From Acidobacteriota bacterium (GTDB lineage Bacteria > Acidobacteriota > Terriglobia > Acidiferrales > UBA7541), in the NCBI GenBank assembly GCA_003223215.1, contig QHYH01000099.1:21410-85409 (forward strand): a stretch of 64,000 nucleotides of DNA, read 5' to 3'. The translations under genes and the position numbers were made by a program. Each line of letters starts with the position of its first letter. Position 1 is the stretch's first letter. Shown here in pieces: positions 56,320 to 64,000 of this stretch. Under the pieces are notes generated by a model. That model worked only from the letters and a program-made list of their open reading frames with translations, was not told where the DNA came from and made no database searches.

Positions 56320-57590
56320 ACCGTGCTATCTACAAAGGGCTGCTCTGGCTGCACCCGGCGAGCTTCCGCAACCGGTTCGCCGACGAAATGCTGTGGATTT
56401 TCGACGAAACAGGAGAGCAAGCGGGCTTGCGGGTGTTCACCGACGCCCTCGTGTCGCTCGTCCGGCAATGGACGTTTCATTCCTCCGTTTGGAGAATCGC
56501 GTTTGGCGCCTTGGTCAGTTGCCTGTTGCTGGCTGGTTGGTGGCATTTTCAGGAAGCTGCGCTGGCTTCGGCCCTTGGCCGCGGGAATCCCGGCGCGCTC
56601 GAAGAGATCAAGCACCGGTTTGCGAAGGGCATCCCTTGCGGGAACACTCCGGCCAGTCGAGTTGCGGCAGCGGAAACCGGGCATGCACCCGCAGAGGCGG
56701 ACACGCCCTGCGACGTGGCTGACGGCGTCCAGGGCATCGTGGCCGCATTCGGGCAACATCCCGTGGTCGTGATCGGCGAAGTTCATTGGCTAAGGCCGGC
56801 GGGCGAGTTCTACGTGCGATTGATCCGCGACCGGAAGTTCCAGGAAACCGTCAACGACATCGTCGTCGAATTCGCCAGTCGCAACAATCAGCCCTCACTC
56901 GACCGCTACATCGCGGGTGAAGACCTTGCCATCGAAGAAGTCCGGCACATCTGGCGCGACACGACCAAGGTGGCTTCCTGGGAGTCTCCGATTTACGCCG
57001 AATGGCTTGCCGCCATCCGCGAAGTCAATCAAGGCCTTCCGCCGAATCGCCGTCTGCGTGTGCTTGCGGGCGACACGGCTGTCGATTGGCAGCGCCTACA
57101 GTCCCACGCCGACTGGGAGGCCCTTGGCGACAATAACCTTTCTTTTGCGGACGTCATCGTGAACGAAGTTTTAAGACGACGGCACCGCGCCCTGGTCGTC
57201 TTGGGAATCAATCACGTGAGGAAGTCCCGAGATCGCAACGAGGACGCGACCTCGCGCGTCGAATCCCGTTATCCCGGCTCCACCTATGTGGTTCTGCTGG
57301 ACAATCGAGGGCTCCTCCAGCCGGCGGCGCAAGAGCTCGTGCGCCTCGACCGGTTCAGTCGAAATGCGCCGATGCTCTGCGAGCTGGCCGGGACCCCTTT
57401 GGGAGATGCGACGCACCTTAGCAGCGAGGCGGACGCCTTGCTCTATCTCGGGCCCCCGGAGACGCTCGCCCGGGCGTTTCCGCCGGCGGGAAGTCTTGAA
57501 CCGGGCTACATGAAGGAACTCGATCGGCGATCCTGGATCGAGTGGGGCGAATTGCGGGCCCGGAGATTTTTGGGCGCCGCCGCCGAATGA
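56316..57590 (+). CDS. Chimeric membrane protein: permease-prefix domain, TM helix, TIKI/ChaN-like domain
   Basis: Residues 1-45 (YKGLLWLHPASFRNRFADEM, then LWIFDET) match the N-terminal prefix seen on acidobacterial MacB-type permeases. One helix follows (WRIAFGALVSCLLLAGWWHF), then about 300 extracytoplasmic residues with VVVIGEVHWLRPAGEF, DIVVEFASRNNQPSLDRYI, LRVLAGD and ALVVLGINHVRKSRD. The GE.H and G..H pattern is like the TIKI/ChaN/erythromycin-esterase superfamily of metal- or haem-binding hydrolases, but the match is loose. Coupled to padR and 46 bases before the ABC ATPase gene, it probably works with the exporter. The function is not known. Confidence 0.65.
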   Translation: MNRAIYKGLLWLHPASFRNRFADEMLWIFDETGEQAGLRVFTDALVSLVRQWTFHSSVWRIAFGALVSCLLLAGWWHFQEAALASALGRGNPGALEEIKHRFAKGIPCGNTPASRVAAAETGHAPAEADTPCDVADGVQGIVAAFGQHPVVVIGEVHWLRPAGEFYVRLIRDRKFQETVNDIVVEFASRNNQPSLDRYIAGEDLAIEEVRHIWRDTTKVASWESPIYAEWLAAIREVNQGLPPNRRLRVLAGDTAVDWQRLQSHADWEALGDNNLSFADVIVNEVLRRRHRALVVLGINHVRKSRDRNEDATSRVESRYPGSTYVVLLDNRGLLQPAAQELVRLDRFSRNAPMLCELAGTPLGDATHLSSEADALLYLGPPETLARAFPPAGSLEPGYMKELDRRSWIEWGELRARRFLGAAAE

Positions 57591-57636
57591 CCGCGCGACA
57601 CGAAGCACGGGGTTTGCTCGTGAGAGGAAGGTTGCG

Positions 57637-58404
57637 GTGCTCGAGGCAAAACACCTCTCGAAATTCTATGGCTCCGTCCCGGCCGTTCAGAATGTGGCCT
57701 TGACGCTCGAGCCCGGACAAGTCCTCGGCTATTTGGGGCCGAACGGGTCGGGAAAAAGCACCACGGTCAAAATGTTGACCGGCCTCCTTGAACCGACCTA
57801 TGGAGAGGTCACCTACCATGGCCAGAACATCCACAAAGATCTGATTGCCTATCGCAAAGTCCTCGGCTACGTCCCGGAGGAACCCAATCTTTATCCCCAC
57901 CTCACGGGCGAAGAGTATCTCGACATGGTGGGGACGCTGCGGGCCATGTCCTCACCGCGGAAAAGCACAAGGATCGGCTCCCTCGTGGAGCTTTTCTCGC
58001 TATGGCCGCATCGCCACGTCACGCTTGGTTCTTATTCGAAGGGAATGCGCCAGAAGATCCTGTTGATCGCCGCCCTCATGGACAATCCGGACGTCTTGAT
58101 TCTCGACGAGCCGCTCTCCGGGCTCGACGTCACTACCGTTCTCGTGGTCAAGAGCCTGATTCAGGCCCTGAGCGCTCAAGGCAAGTCGGTTTTTTACTGC
58201 TCGCATATTCTCGAAGTCGTGGAGAAGGTCTGCTCGCATTTGATTGTTCTGCGGAAAGGCCACGTGCTCGCTCATGGCCCCACGTCGGCGGTTCGCGAAA
58301 AGATTGGCAAGTCTTCGCTCGAAGACGTTTTTCTGGAGCTTGTCGAAGACGTCGATGTCACCCAGATCGCAAACGAAATTGTCGAGGTAATGGTCTCTTC
58401 ATGA
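57637..58404 (+). CDS. ABC transporter ATP-binding protein
   Basis: The start is GTG 57637. The 255-residue ATPase has Walker A GPNGSGKST (34-42), the Q-loop near LGYVPEEPNLYPHLTGEEYL, the signature LGSYSKGMRQK, Walker B VLILDEPLSGLD, and an H-loop CSHILEVVEKVC. The pattern is that of the ABC-2/NatA type. It overlaps the permease gene by four bases (ATGA at 58401). With it, it should form an exporter under PadR control. Confidence 0.96.
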   Translation: MLEAKHLSKFYGSVPAVQNVALTLEPGQVLGYLGPNGSGKSTTVKMLTGLLEPTYGEVTYHGQNIHKDLIAYRKVLGYVPEEPNLYPHLTGEEYLDMVGTLRAMSSPRKSTRIGSLVELFSLWPHRHVTLGSYSKGMRQKILLIAALMDNPDVLILDEPLSGLDVTTVLVVKSLIQALSAQGKSVFYCSHILEVVEKVCSHLIVLRKGHVLAHGPTSAVREKIGKSSLEDVFLELVEDVDVTQIANEIVEVMVSS

Positions 58405-60149
58405 TTGCACGGACCAGGCAATGGCTCGACGAGCGGCGCAGCGCTTTTTGCCGATCGCCGTTTGGTTGCCTCGTGGGGCTCTTTTTAAACCGCACCTTTC
58501 GCGGTGCTGCCGACGCGGACGCAGGTGAACTCGACCTCGGCGTGGCGGTCATCCTTGTCCTCCTGGCCATGCCGGGTTTGCTGGTCTCTTTGCTGATGTT
58601 GGAGAAGTACGGCTCCTTAATCCGCTTTCTCGCTGGCCAAGGGGCCTTCGACCCCTCCAAGGCCACCATACCCGATGAATACCTCTTCATCGTCCTTTCG
58701 GTGTCCGTGACGGGAGCCGCCGCGCTGTGGCGCTGGGACAGCATCTTTCTCGACCGCCGCGACTACTCGAATCTCGTCCCCTTGCCGCTTTCTCTCGGCA
58801 CGATTTTCTTTGCGAATTTCTGCGCCATCCTCCTACTGGCGGGCGCGTTCTCGATCGTTGCGAACGGCGCTTCGCTGGTTTTGTTCCCCATAGCGGTCGT
58901 GGGGTCCCGCCCGTCTCTTTCCCTGTTTCTGCGGTTTGCGGCCGGTCACGCTGCCGCCGTCTTGGCCGCGAGTGTCTTTAGTTTTTTTGCCATCTTTGCG
59001 CTGGCGGGACTGCTGGCAGCCCTTCTGCCTCCTTCGGCTTTTCGCAGAGTTTCGCTATCGATACGTTTTGCCTCGGTCGTCATCCTCCTGGTTCTGCTGG
59101 CCACTAGCCTCAGCGTGCCCGATCTACTCAAGCGTCTCTCGGTAGTGAACGCGCAGCGCATTGCCGTCCTGCCGCCGGTTTCCTTCTTGGGGATAGCCCG
59201 ATCGATTTGGGTCGGAGCGAGCGATAGCTTCAGCGCCGGCATGGCCAGGGCCGCCATGATGGGTGTGGCGCTCGCGGTGCTTATCGCCGTCGCCACCTAC
59301 GCTGTCAGTTTCCGCAGGTCCTTCCTGCGCCTCCCGGAACTGGCCGATGCCCGTCCCATGACTCGAATCTCTTCGTGGGTGTCTCCGCTGGCCTTTTTTC
59401 GCAACCTAGGCTTCCGCCCCTCTCCTCATCGCGCCTGCCGCCAATTCGTGTCGCGGAGTCTTTTGCGCAGTACCGCGCATCTCGAGACCCTGCTGTGCTT
59501 TCTGGCCGCTGGGCTGGTGATTTCCGCGGAGACTTTCGCGGCCGGCCCCTACCACGTTTCTGCCGGGCGGAGCACCGCGCCTCCGGTGCAATTTCTCACG
59601 ATCCCGTTTATCCTGGGCTACGCGATTCTGGTGGGCATCCGTTTTGCGTTCGAGATTCCGCTGGACTTGCGGGCGAACTGGATCTTCCGGCTGTGGCTCG
59701 ACGCTGACCGGCACGACGCCCGGTCGGTGGCGAGGCGCGTGCTGCTCCTGTTTTCTCTGTCCTGGATGGCACCGCTCATCTTGGTCTCCACATTGGCGTT
59801 TTGGGGATGGATGACCGCCCTGCTCCACACCGCAATCTGGTGCGCCTCGACTGTCGTTCTTGTAGAGATTCTGCTGGTTCGCTTCCGCAAGATGCCCTTT
59901 ACCTGCGCTTATCCTTCCTTCCAGAGCCACTCTCCTCTGATTGTCGTGGGTTATCTGTTTGGGTTTTATGTTTTCAAGTCTTGGGTTCCGCAGTTCGACC
60001 AATGGTCCCTGCTGAGTCCCATCAACGCGGTGTGGTTCATTCTGTTGTTAGGGGGCGTCTTCGCGAGCCTGTATTGGTATCGAAATCAGATGCTCGACAT
60101 GGACAAGCGCCTCACTTTTGAAGACCTTTCTGCTCGGACCTTTTCCTAA
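58401..60149 (+). CDS. Large ABC exporter permease
   Basis: The ATG at 58401 is inside the stop region of the ATPase gene. The 582-residue product has about twelve hydrophobic segments, such as ELDLGVAVILVLLAMPGLLV, TIFFANFCAILLLAGAFSIV, AGHAAAVLAASVFSFFAIFA, VILLVLLATSLSVPDLL and LLLLFSLSWMAPLILVSTLA. The early EYLFIVLSVSVTGAAALWRWDSIFLDRRDYSNLVPLPLS motif is like that of large ABC-2 permeases of Acidobacteria, where it is followed by a cytosolic loop. The transported compound is unknown. It is the last gene of the cassette. Confidence 0.85.
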   Translation: MIARTRQWLDERRSAFCRSPFGCLVGLFLNRTFRGAADADAGELDLGVAVILVLLAMPGLLVSLLMLEKYGSLIRFLAGQGAFDPSKATIPDEYLFIVLSVSVTGAAALWRWDSIFLDRRDYSNLVPLPLSLGTIFFANFCAILLLAGAFSIVANGASLVLFPIAVVGSRPSLSLFLRFAAGHAAAVLAASVFSFFAIFALAGLLAALLPPSAFRRVSLSIRFASVVILLVLLATSLSVPDLLKRLSVVNAQRIAVLPPVSFLGIARSIWVGASDSFSAGMARAAMMGVALAVLIAVATYAVSFRRSFLRLPELADARPMTRISSWVSPLAFFRNLGFRPSPHRACRQFVSRSLLRSTAHLETLLCFLAAGLVISAETFAAGPYHVSAGRSTAPPVQFLTIPFILGYAILVGIRFAFEIPLDLRANWIFRLWLDADRHDARSVARRVLLLFSLSWMAPLILVSTLAFWGWMTALLHTAIWCASTVVLVEILLVRFRKMPFTCAYPSFQSHSPLIVVGYLFGFYVFKSWVPQFDQWSLLSPINAVWFILLLGGVFASLYWYRNQMLDMDKRLTFEDLSARTFS

Positions 60150-60578
60150 GGTCACCGCCGTGGGGGTGCGCGGCGTTGCCTTCACCTTCGGCCTGGGGAT
60201 GACCGTGGGACGGGTTCTGGTTTGCAGCCTTTCCGTTGGCGTTCAGCCTGTTTTTCGTCGGCTGCCTTTTTCCGAGCGCCGCTTGCTGAGGGCGCTGGTT
60301 TTCGTCGCTACCCTGGATCCCGTCGTGCTGGCCGTACGCATCGTCAGCATGTTCACCGATTCCTCTATTAGGGAAACCTGGACTGGGGCGAGCCGAAGTG
60401 TTTCTATTGCTATTGTCCGCCGCTGGTTTGGTCGTTGAGTTTGGAAGAAGGCGGCGAGCCGCCGGATCGCCGGTCCCGGAAATTCCGCCTGTGCGGCACT
60501 AGAATTAAACGACCTAGCGATGGTGCGGATCAGTTTCTGTCCAGGCGGTTCATCGCCCGTTGGTCTGTCGAAAGGGGT
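60150..60578. other. Intergenic stretch between convergent genes
   Basis: A frame beginning with TTG at 60118 overlaps the permease gene and has hydrophobic stretches but no ribosome site or family; it was not accepted. No terminator was seen for the ABC cassette. The end of the HEAT-repeat relic borders it on the right. Confidence 0.45.
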
Positions 60579-61412
60579 CTAGGGTTTCGCAGCATTCGAA
60601 CTGCCTGGCTTCCCGGGCTGGCCGCTTAAGTGCGCCACGCAGGCCGCCGCCGTAAAGCGCACCACATCCTTGTCGTCGTCGAGGGCCGCGCTGATTTTGG
60701 GAACGACCGACGGGTCACCGCGTAAGGCGATGGCTTCGAGCGCGGCGGCGCGCACCGGCTAGGAATCGTCTTTCGTCACCGTTTTGAACACCTCGTAGCC
60801 GATTCCCGCAAACGGAATAAACCCAATTCCCTGTTCGAATCCCAGTTCTGCCATCTTTTTCTTGTCTTTCAGCGTGTCTAATTGCTCTTTGATCAGCCCT
60901 TTGCTCGCGCGTTTCTCGCCGGTCAGCACTTCGAAGTATGTGTCGTAGCCCACATCGTCGTGAAGCAGCAGCAGCGAATTCGCCGCGGCCAGCACCACGC
61001 TCGGTTCCGTATCCCCCAGCGCTTCTTCGAGATGGCCCGCCGAACGCTCCGCGTGCATCGAGCCGAGCGCCGTGGCTGCTGCCAACCGCACATTCGGTTT
61101 TTCGTCTTGCAATCCTTGAACCGCGGCCTTTTCAGCCCCCGCGCTTCCCGCCAGCAAACCTAGTGCGTGTACCGCCCTGGCCCGTCGCTCGGAATTGGCG
61201 TCCTCCAAGCCCTCATGAAGGATTCTCCAAGCCTTTTCGGCCGGCGCTTCCGCGCGTCTCGCGGAATCATTGCTGGCTTGTTTTGTTTGTTCCGTCGGTC
61301 GAGTGCGGGACGGAGCCAGAATCACAGCCTGGGCGCCAAGAAAGATAACCGGGCCTAGCGTCCGTATTCGGACACATGTCCGCTTTTGAACAATCCCTGA
61401 AGGTATGGCCAT
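60579..61412 (-). pseudogene. HEAT-repeat protein gene interrupted by an amber codon
   Basis: From ATG 61412 (GGGAG upstream) the frame has a possible signal peptide (TLGPVIFLGAQAVILA), then HEAT-type helices NSERRARAVHALGLLAGSAG, KPNVRLAAATALGSMHAERS, EPSVVLAAANSLLLLHDDVG. It stops at TAG 60759-60761 after KTVTKDDS, but the next codons continue the same repeat pattern: PVRAAALEAIALRGDPSVVP, KISAALDDDKDVVRFTAAAC, VAHLSGQPG, to TAG at 60579. The first 217 residues could still be made as a shorter protein. The readthrough pattern (DDSxPVRAAALEAIA) is strong evidence of a nonsense mutation. Confidence 0.8.
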
Positions 61413-61763
61413 GCTGTATCTCCCTGATCTCCGAGATTCCTATTGAAGATAACCAAAAGCACGGGCCAGCAGCGAAGGATCGGAAACGGACGGGAATAAT
61501 AGACGGCAAGAAAGTGTCTCATTTAGGATCGATTCGACGGGAGGTCTCCAGGATTCCGTATAAATCGCAGCTAAAGACTTGGTCTTAGCGACGTGTAACA
61601 TTCCGGTTTTCGCGGAATCTGCGCAAAAGGAACTATCTTCCTTGAGACGTGACCTGAGTATCATCATTAGAGATGGAACTTATGTGCGAAAACATTCGTA
61701 ATTTCAGAAAACACTCTTACGGTTTGTACGTCTATAGATGAAAAGGGGTAAGGGTGACCGTCT
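61413..61763. other. Intergenic stretch, AT-richer, between divergent genes
   Basis: It separates the HEAT-repeat and winged-helix genes. The part 61670-61750 is AT-rich and includes TATAGA at 61733-61738, a possible -10 without a clear -35. No coding frame or RNA gene is supported. Confidence 0.4.
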
Positions 61764-62408
61764 ATGCCATCGGAAGTCATGTCGATGCAGGAACCGGATA
61801 ATCCTGTCATTCCCGGGCCAGGTCTGCTTTCTACCGGTCGTTACATTCACTTTGGACCTTTCCGGATCGATCAGCAGAGGCAGGAAGTCACGCGCAACGG
61901 GGCCCGGCTGAAGCTCCAGGGGAAGGTCTACCAGACGCTGCTAACGCTCCTTGAAAAGCCGGGGGAAGTCGTCACTCGCGAAGAGCTGCGCGCGCGCCTG
62001 TGGCCCGCGGACACGCATGTCAACTATGACGCCAACGTAAATACCACGGTGAACAAGCTGCGCATGGCCCTGGGCGATTCCTCCGACAAACCCCTCTATG
62101 TGGAGACCATTCCGCGAAAGGGATACTCGCTCCTGGTTCAACCGGAAATCTCCAATCGCGTTGGAAATACTTATTCCGCGCAGAATGTCTCATCGCGAAA
62201 AGAGGCGGAGAAGGCTGCTGCCGGTGCCGGAATGTTCAAGCTCTCCAAGTCGGATTTATGGGTCGTCCTCAGCGCCATCGCCTTGATTCTCACGGGAATG
62301 CTCCTCGGCGCCGCAATCATGCGCCTCTGGATGAACCATGCCTCCTCGCTTCCAACTCATCCCCTGGTGTTCCTTGTCTCTCGCATGCTCGAGAAAGTCT
62401 TTCTTTAA
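61764..62408 (+). CDS. Membrane-anchored winged-helix (OmpR/CadC-type) protein without a sensor domain
   Basis: Residues 25-130 form a Trans_reg_C winged helix: IHFGPFRIDQQRQEVTRNGA, KLQGKVYQTLLTLLEKPGEVVTREELRARLWP, NYDANVNTTVNKLRMALGD, YVETIPRKGYSLLV. A linker leads to one helix (LWVVLSAIALILTGMLLGAAIM), but only 25 residues follow. Acidobacterial relatives usually carry a large periplasmic propeller or TPR part; here the protein ends at 214 residues. It is either a short form or truncated. There is no adjacent clear target. Confidence 0.85.
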   Translation: MPSEVMSMQEPDNPVIPGPGLLSTGRYIHFGPFRIDQQRQEVTRNGARLKLQGKVYQTLLTLLEKPGEVVTREELRARLWPADTHVNYDANVNTTVNKLRMALGDSSDKPLYVETIPRKGYSLLVQPEISNRVGNTYSAQNVSSRKEAEKAAAGAGMFKLSKSDLWVVLSAIALILTGMLLGAAIMRLWMNHASSLPTHPLVFLVSRMLEKVFL

Positions 62409-62543
62409 TCCAGCTCGCGAGTAACCGTGCCGCACTATTCGCCGAGAAAACTGCACTCCAATCATCATTGTTTCCATCACCGAGGAAGCTCCTCATGAGC
62501 GACGGCCTCGCTCCCTTTTCGTGTAAACTTCTCGCCGCTCGTC

Positions 62544-63317
62544 ATGCTCACCGCCATCACCCGCGGCGTCAGTCCGGCCATCGCGCGTTGCGAGCTTTCC
62601 TTCATCGATCGCCAGGCTATTGATCTCGCGCGGGCCCGGCAGCAGCACCAGGCCTACGAAGTGCTTCTCGGGAAATTGGGCGCGCGGGTCATCTCTCTGC
62701 CCCCCGAGCCCGATCTTCCGGATTCGATGTTTGTGGAAGACCCGGCCATCGTGCTCGATGAAATCGCGGTGATTCTGGCCATGGGTACCGAAAGCCGTCG
62801 CGGCGAGGCCGCCTCACTCGAGAAGGAGCTCTCGAAATACCGCAAACTCGAGCACGTCTTGCTCCCGGGAACGCTCGAAGGCGGCGACGTTCTTCGCATT
62901 GGCAGAAAGCTCTTTGTCGGCCTCACGAGGCGCAGCCATACCGAAGGCATCCGCCAATTGGCGGACATCGTTAAGCCGCACGGCTACGAAGTCGTCTCCG
63001 TCCCGGTGAGCGGCTGCCTGCATCTGAAATCCGCCGTGACTTCGATCGCAGAAAATACGCTGCTTGCGAATCGCACATGGTTCGACACCGCGCCGTTTAC
63101 AGGCTACCACTGGATTGACGTGGATCCCTCAGAACCGCACGCCGGGAACGCCTTGGCGCTCGGCGGCACGATTATTTTGCCGGCATCCTTTCCCCGCACG
63201 CGCGGGCGCATCGGCTCGCTCAATTATCGCGTCACCCCGCTCGATATCTCCGAGCTCCAGAAGGCCGAAGCCGGCCTCAGCTGTTCGAGCTTGCTCTTCG
63301 AAAGCTTCTCGAGCTAG
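62544..63317 (+). CDS. Dimethylarginine dimethylaminohydrolase (DDAH)-like amidinohydrolase
   Basis: The 257-residue length equals DDAH. Landmarks are DSMFVEDPAIVLDEIAVI, the EGGDVLRIGRKLFVGLTRRS block, the catalytic His160 in GCLHLKSAVT, and the catalytic Cys247 in AGLSCSSLLFE. The pentein-fold enzyme would cleave dimethylarginine to citrulline and dimethylamine. The cytosolic bacterial versions may also act on arginine-like compounds. The ATG lies 135 bases after the winged-helix gene; a joint transcript is possible. Confidence 0.93.
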   Translation: MLTAITRGVSPAIARCELSFIDRQAIDLARARQQHQAYEVLLGKLGARVISLPPEPDLPDSMFVEDPAIVLDEIAVILAMGTESRRGEAASLEKELSKYRKLEHVLLPGTLEGGDVLRIGRKLFVGLTRRSHTEGIRQLADIVKPHGYEVVSVPVSGCLHLKSAVTSIAENTLLANRTWFDTAPFTGYHWIDVDPSEPHAGNALALGGTIILPASFPRTRGRIGSLNYRVTPLDISELQKAEAGLSCSSLLFESFSS

Positions 63318-63680
63318 CGCCGGGCGGCAGTGTACGACTCCGCTCGGGCGAAACTGCCATGGCCGTTTCGGGATAGCGCGGCGTCGGGCTGTTAAGCGCC
63401 TTGCGCGTTTCCTGTGCGCGTAAGGCCTGGCACGGCCGAGCCCAACCCCATCGTCAGCAGAATCTTCTCGACGCTTTTTGTGGTCTTGACCTCCATGTTC
63501 GTCTTTCCGTTTTCGATTTTTTTGTTTTCGCCGGCGTTTTCGGAAGGCGGCCGCGCCTGCGCGTTCTCTGTCAATCGCTCGTTGTTACGGTTCGAGCGTG
63601 GCGCACGCTGTTTTTTTGGAGCGAGCTGCTGTGAAGTGCAGGTGTGAGTGTGGAGAACTGTTCGGGCGTACAAGTTGTGA
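63318..63680. other. Intergenic stretch before the insertion-sequence end
   Basis: Open frames of 77-98 codons on both strands have no domain. The part 63480-63560 is T-rich on the plus strand (GTTCGTCTTTCC, TTTTTTTGTTTTCG). The region just left of the insertion-sequence end (about 63650-63680) would be the flank matched by a TnpB guide RNA. Confidence 0.4.
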
Positions 63681-63682
63681 CT

Positions 63683-63704
63683 CCCCACGCCTTAAAGGCT
63701 GGGG
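63683..63704 (-). repeat. Terminal hairpin of the TnpB element (candidate end of the guide RNA scaffold)
   Basis: In minus-strand sense CCCCAGCC and GGCGTGGGG pair around TTTAA with one bulged base. It starts 15 bases after the tnpB stop. In TnpB systems the right-end hairpin belongs to the 3' part of the omega RNA, with the guide copied from the flank just beyond. That role is inferred. Confidence 0.6.
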
Positions 63705-63718
63705 ATTCTTTGGAGTTA

Positions 63719-64000
63719 CTAAGCAGCATGGCTGCTCGTCTCCAACGATGTTTCCTGCTTCACAGGCACATGCTTGAGTTCGCACGCAAGTCTTACTGTG
63801 CCTCCACAGGCGGATACCGAGCGTCCCTCGGCTAAGATTCGCAAACCTTCGACAAAGATATTGACGACAGCATTTTCATCTCGCTGGTGCTCCGTTTGAC
63901 ACTCGGGATTAGGGCACTTCCAACGGTCTTGGAGTTTGAGTTCTGCGTTCTTCTGACGGCAAACGCAGCACAACTTCGATGATGGGAAGAACGTGTCTAC
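63719..64000 (-). CDS. tnpB: TnpB-type RNA-guided nuclease, C-terminal 93 residues
   Basis: The frame is open to the window edge. It reads VDTFFPSSKLCCVCRQKN, then a zinc ribbon (CCVC ... CPNPEC), then TEHQRDENAVVNIFVEGLR, whose Asp is the third RuvC residue (family HDRDxNAAxNI), and a tail SVSACGGTVRLACELKHVPVKQE typical of the end of TnpB. The catalytic C-terminal residue is intact, so the copy may be active, but two other RuvC acids are outside the window. It ends with TAG at 63719-63721. Confidence 0.88.
   Translation of the reverse strand, partial: VDTFFPSSKLCCVCRQKNAELKLQDRWKCPNPECQTEHQRDENAVVNIFVEGLRILAEGRSVSACGGTVRLACELKHVPVKQETSLETSSHAA

Larger units (their letters stand above)
63681..64000 (-). 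mobile_element. Right end of an IS200/IS605-group element with TnpB, cut by the window edge
   Basis: The 3' part of a tnpB gene is followed, in the minus-strand sense, by an end hairpin of the type known from IS605/IS1341 elements (CCCCAGCC-tttaa-GGCGTGGGG). The left end, any tnpA, and most of tnpB lie beyond 64000. The boundary at about 63681 is placed at the hairpin base and is approximate. Confidence 0.75.

Noticed and set aside
60118..60438. Hydrophobic 106-codon frame after the permease
   Set aside because: It starts at TTG inside the permease gene, has no ribosome site and no family. A small membrane protein cannot be fully excluded.
63392..63688. 98-codon minus-strand frame left of the insertion sequence
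   Set aside because: Low-complexity composition, no ribosome site or domain; it overlaps the end hairpin of the element.

Overview
The window looks like one continuous chromosomal segment of an acidobacterium (Acidobacteriota, probably Terriglobia). This is an inference from gene style, not from a marker-gene tree. The supporting traits are a GC-rich sequence, a VWFA-related secreted protein of the acidobacterial type, several TonB-family and TPR secreted proteins, a Lys-rich and a His-rich small exported protein, a PadR-led export cassette, and a large Asp-box propeller protein. No rRNA, tRNA or CRISPR array was seen.

Layout. 0.1-12 kb: a decayed rhomboid-TPR gene, purD, a MOSC protein, a relic of an ADP-ribosylglycohydrolase, a small membrane-protein pair, a pentapeptide-repeat protein, a three-domain ACP/AMP-ligase/acyltransferase fusion, an outer-membrane barrel and a TonB-family protein. 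12-20 kb: a zinc-ribbon protein and a His-rich protein (each with a clear terminator), a LOG-family protein, a VWFA protein, a monooxygenase-fold protein, a large M14 carboxypeptidase and a lactonase-type propeller. 20-30 kb: the replication core on the minus strand, read dnaA, dnaN, gyrB, two small genes, gyrA, with a DnaA-box region (likely oriC) upstream of dnaA. recF is not in its common place between dnaN and gyrB.

30-45 kb: a propeller protein, a YmdB-type phosphoesterase, a TPR protein, a MarR regulator, a scar where a TonB-dependent receptor and an RND pump both lost their 5' parts, a DinB protein, the 1085-residue Asp-box protein, a PilZ-TM-TonB fusion, a tannase relic, a PIG-L deacetylase and an SDR. 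45-55 kb: a type III polyketide synthase overlapping an ICMT-like methyltransferase (a probable alkylpyrone pathway), an amidohydrolase, an alpha/beta hydrolase, typA, a frameshifted VOC gene and a CocE/NonD hydrolase. 55.9-60.1 kb: a tightly overlapping cassette (PadR regulator, chimeric membrane protein, ABC ATPase, large permease) whose promoter carries a perfect palindrome over the -10. 60-64 kb: a HEAT-repeat gene split by an amber stop, a membrane-anchored winged-helix protein, a DDAH-like hydrolase, and the right end of a TnpB-type insertion sequence that runs off the window.

The most notable themes are (1) seven decayed or truncated genes among intact housekeeping genes, several reconstructed here across frames; (2) three unusual domain fusions (ACP-ligase-acyltransferase, PilZ-TM-TonB, and a prefix-TM-TIKI/ChaN-like protein inside an ABC cassette); and (3) the compact PadR cassette, which is the best candidate for a poorly described system. 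All functional calls rest on motif recognition by eye; no database search was possible.
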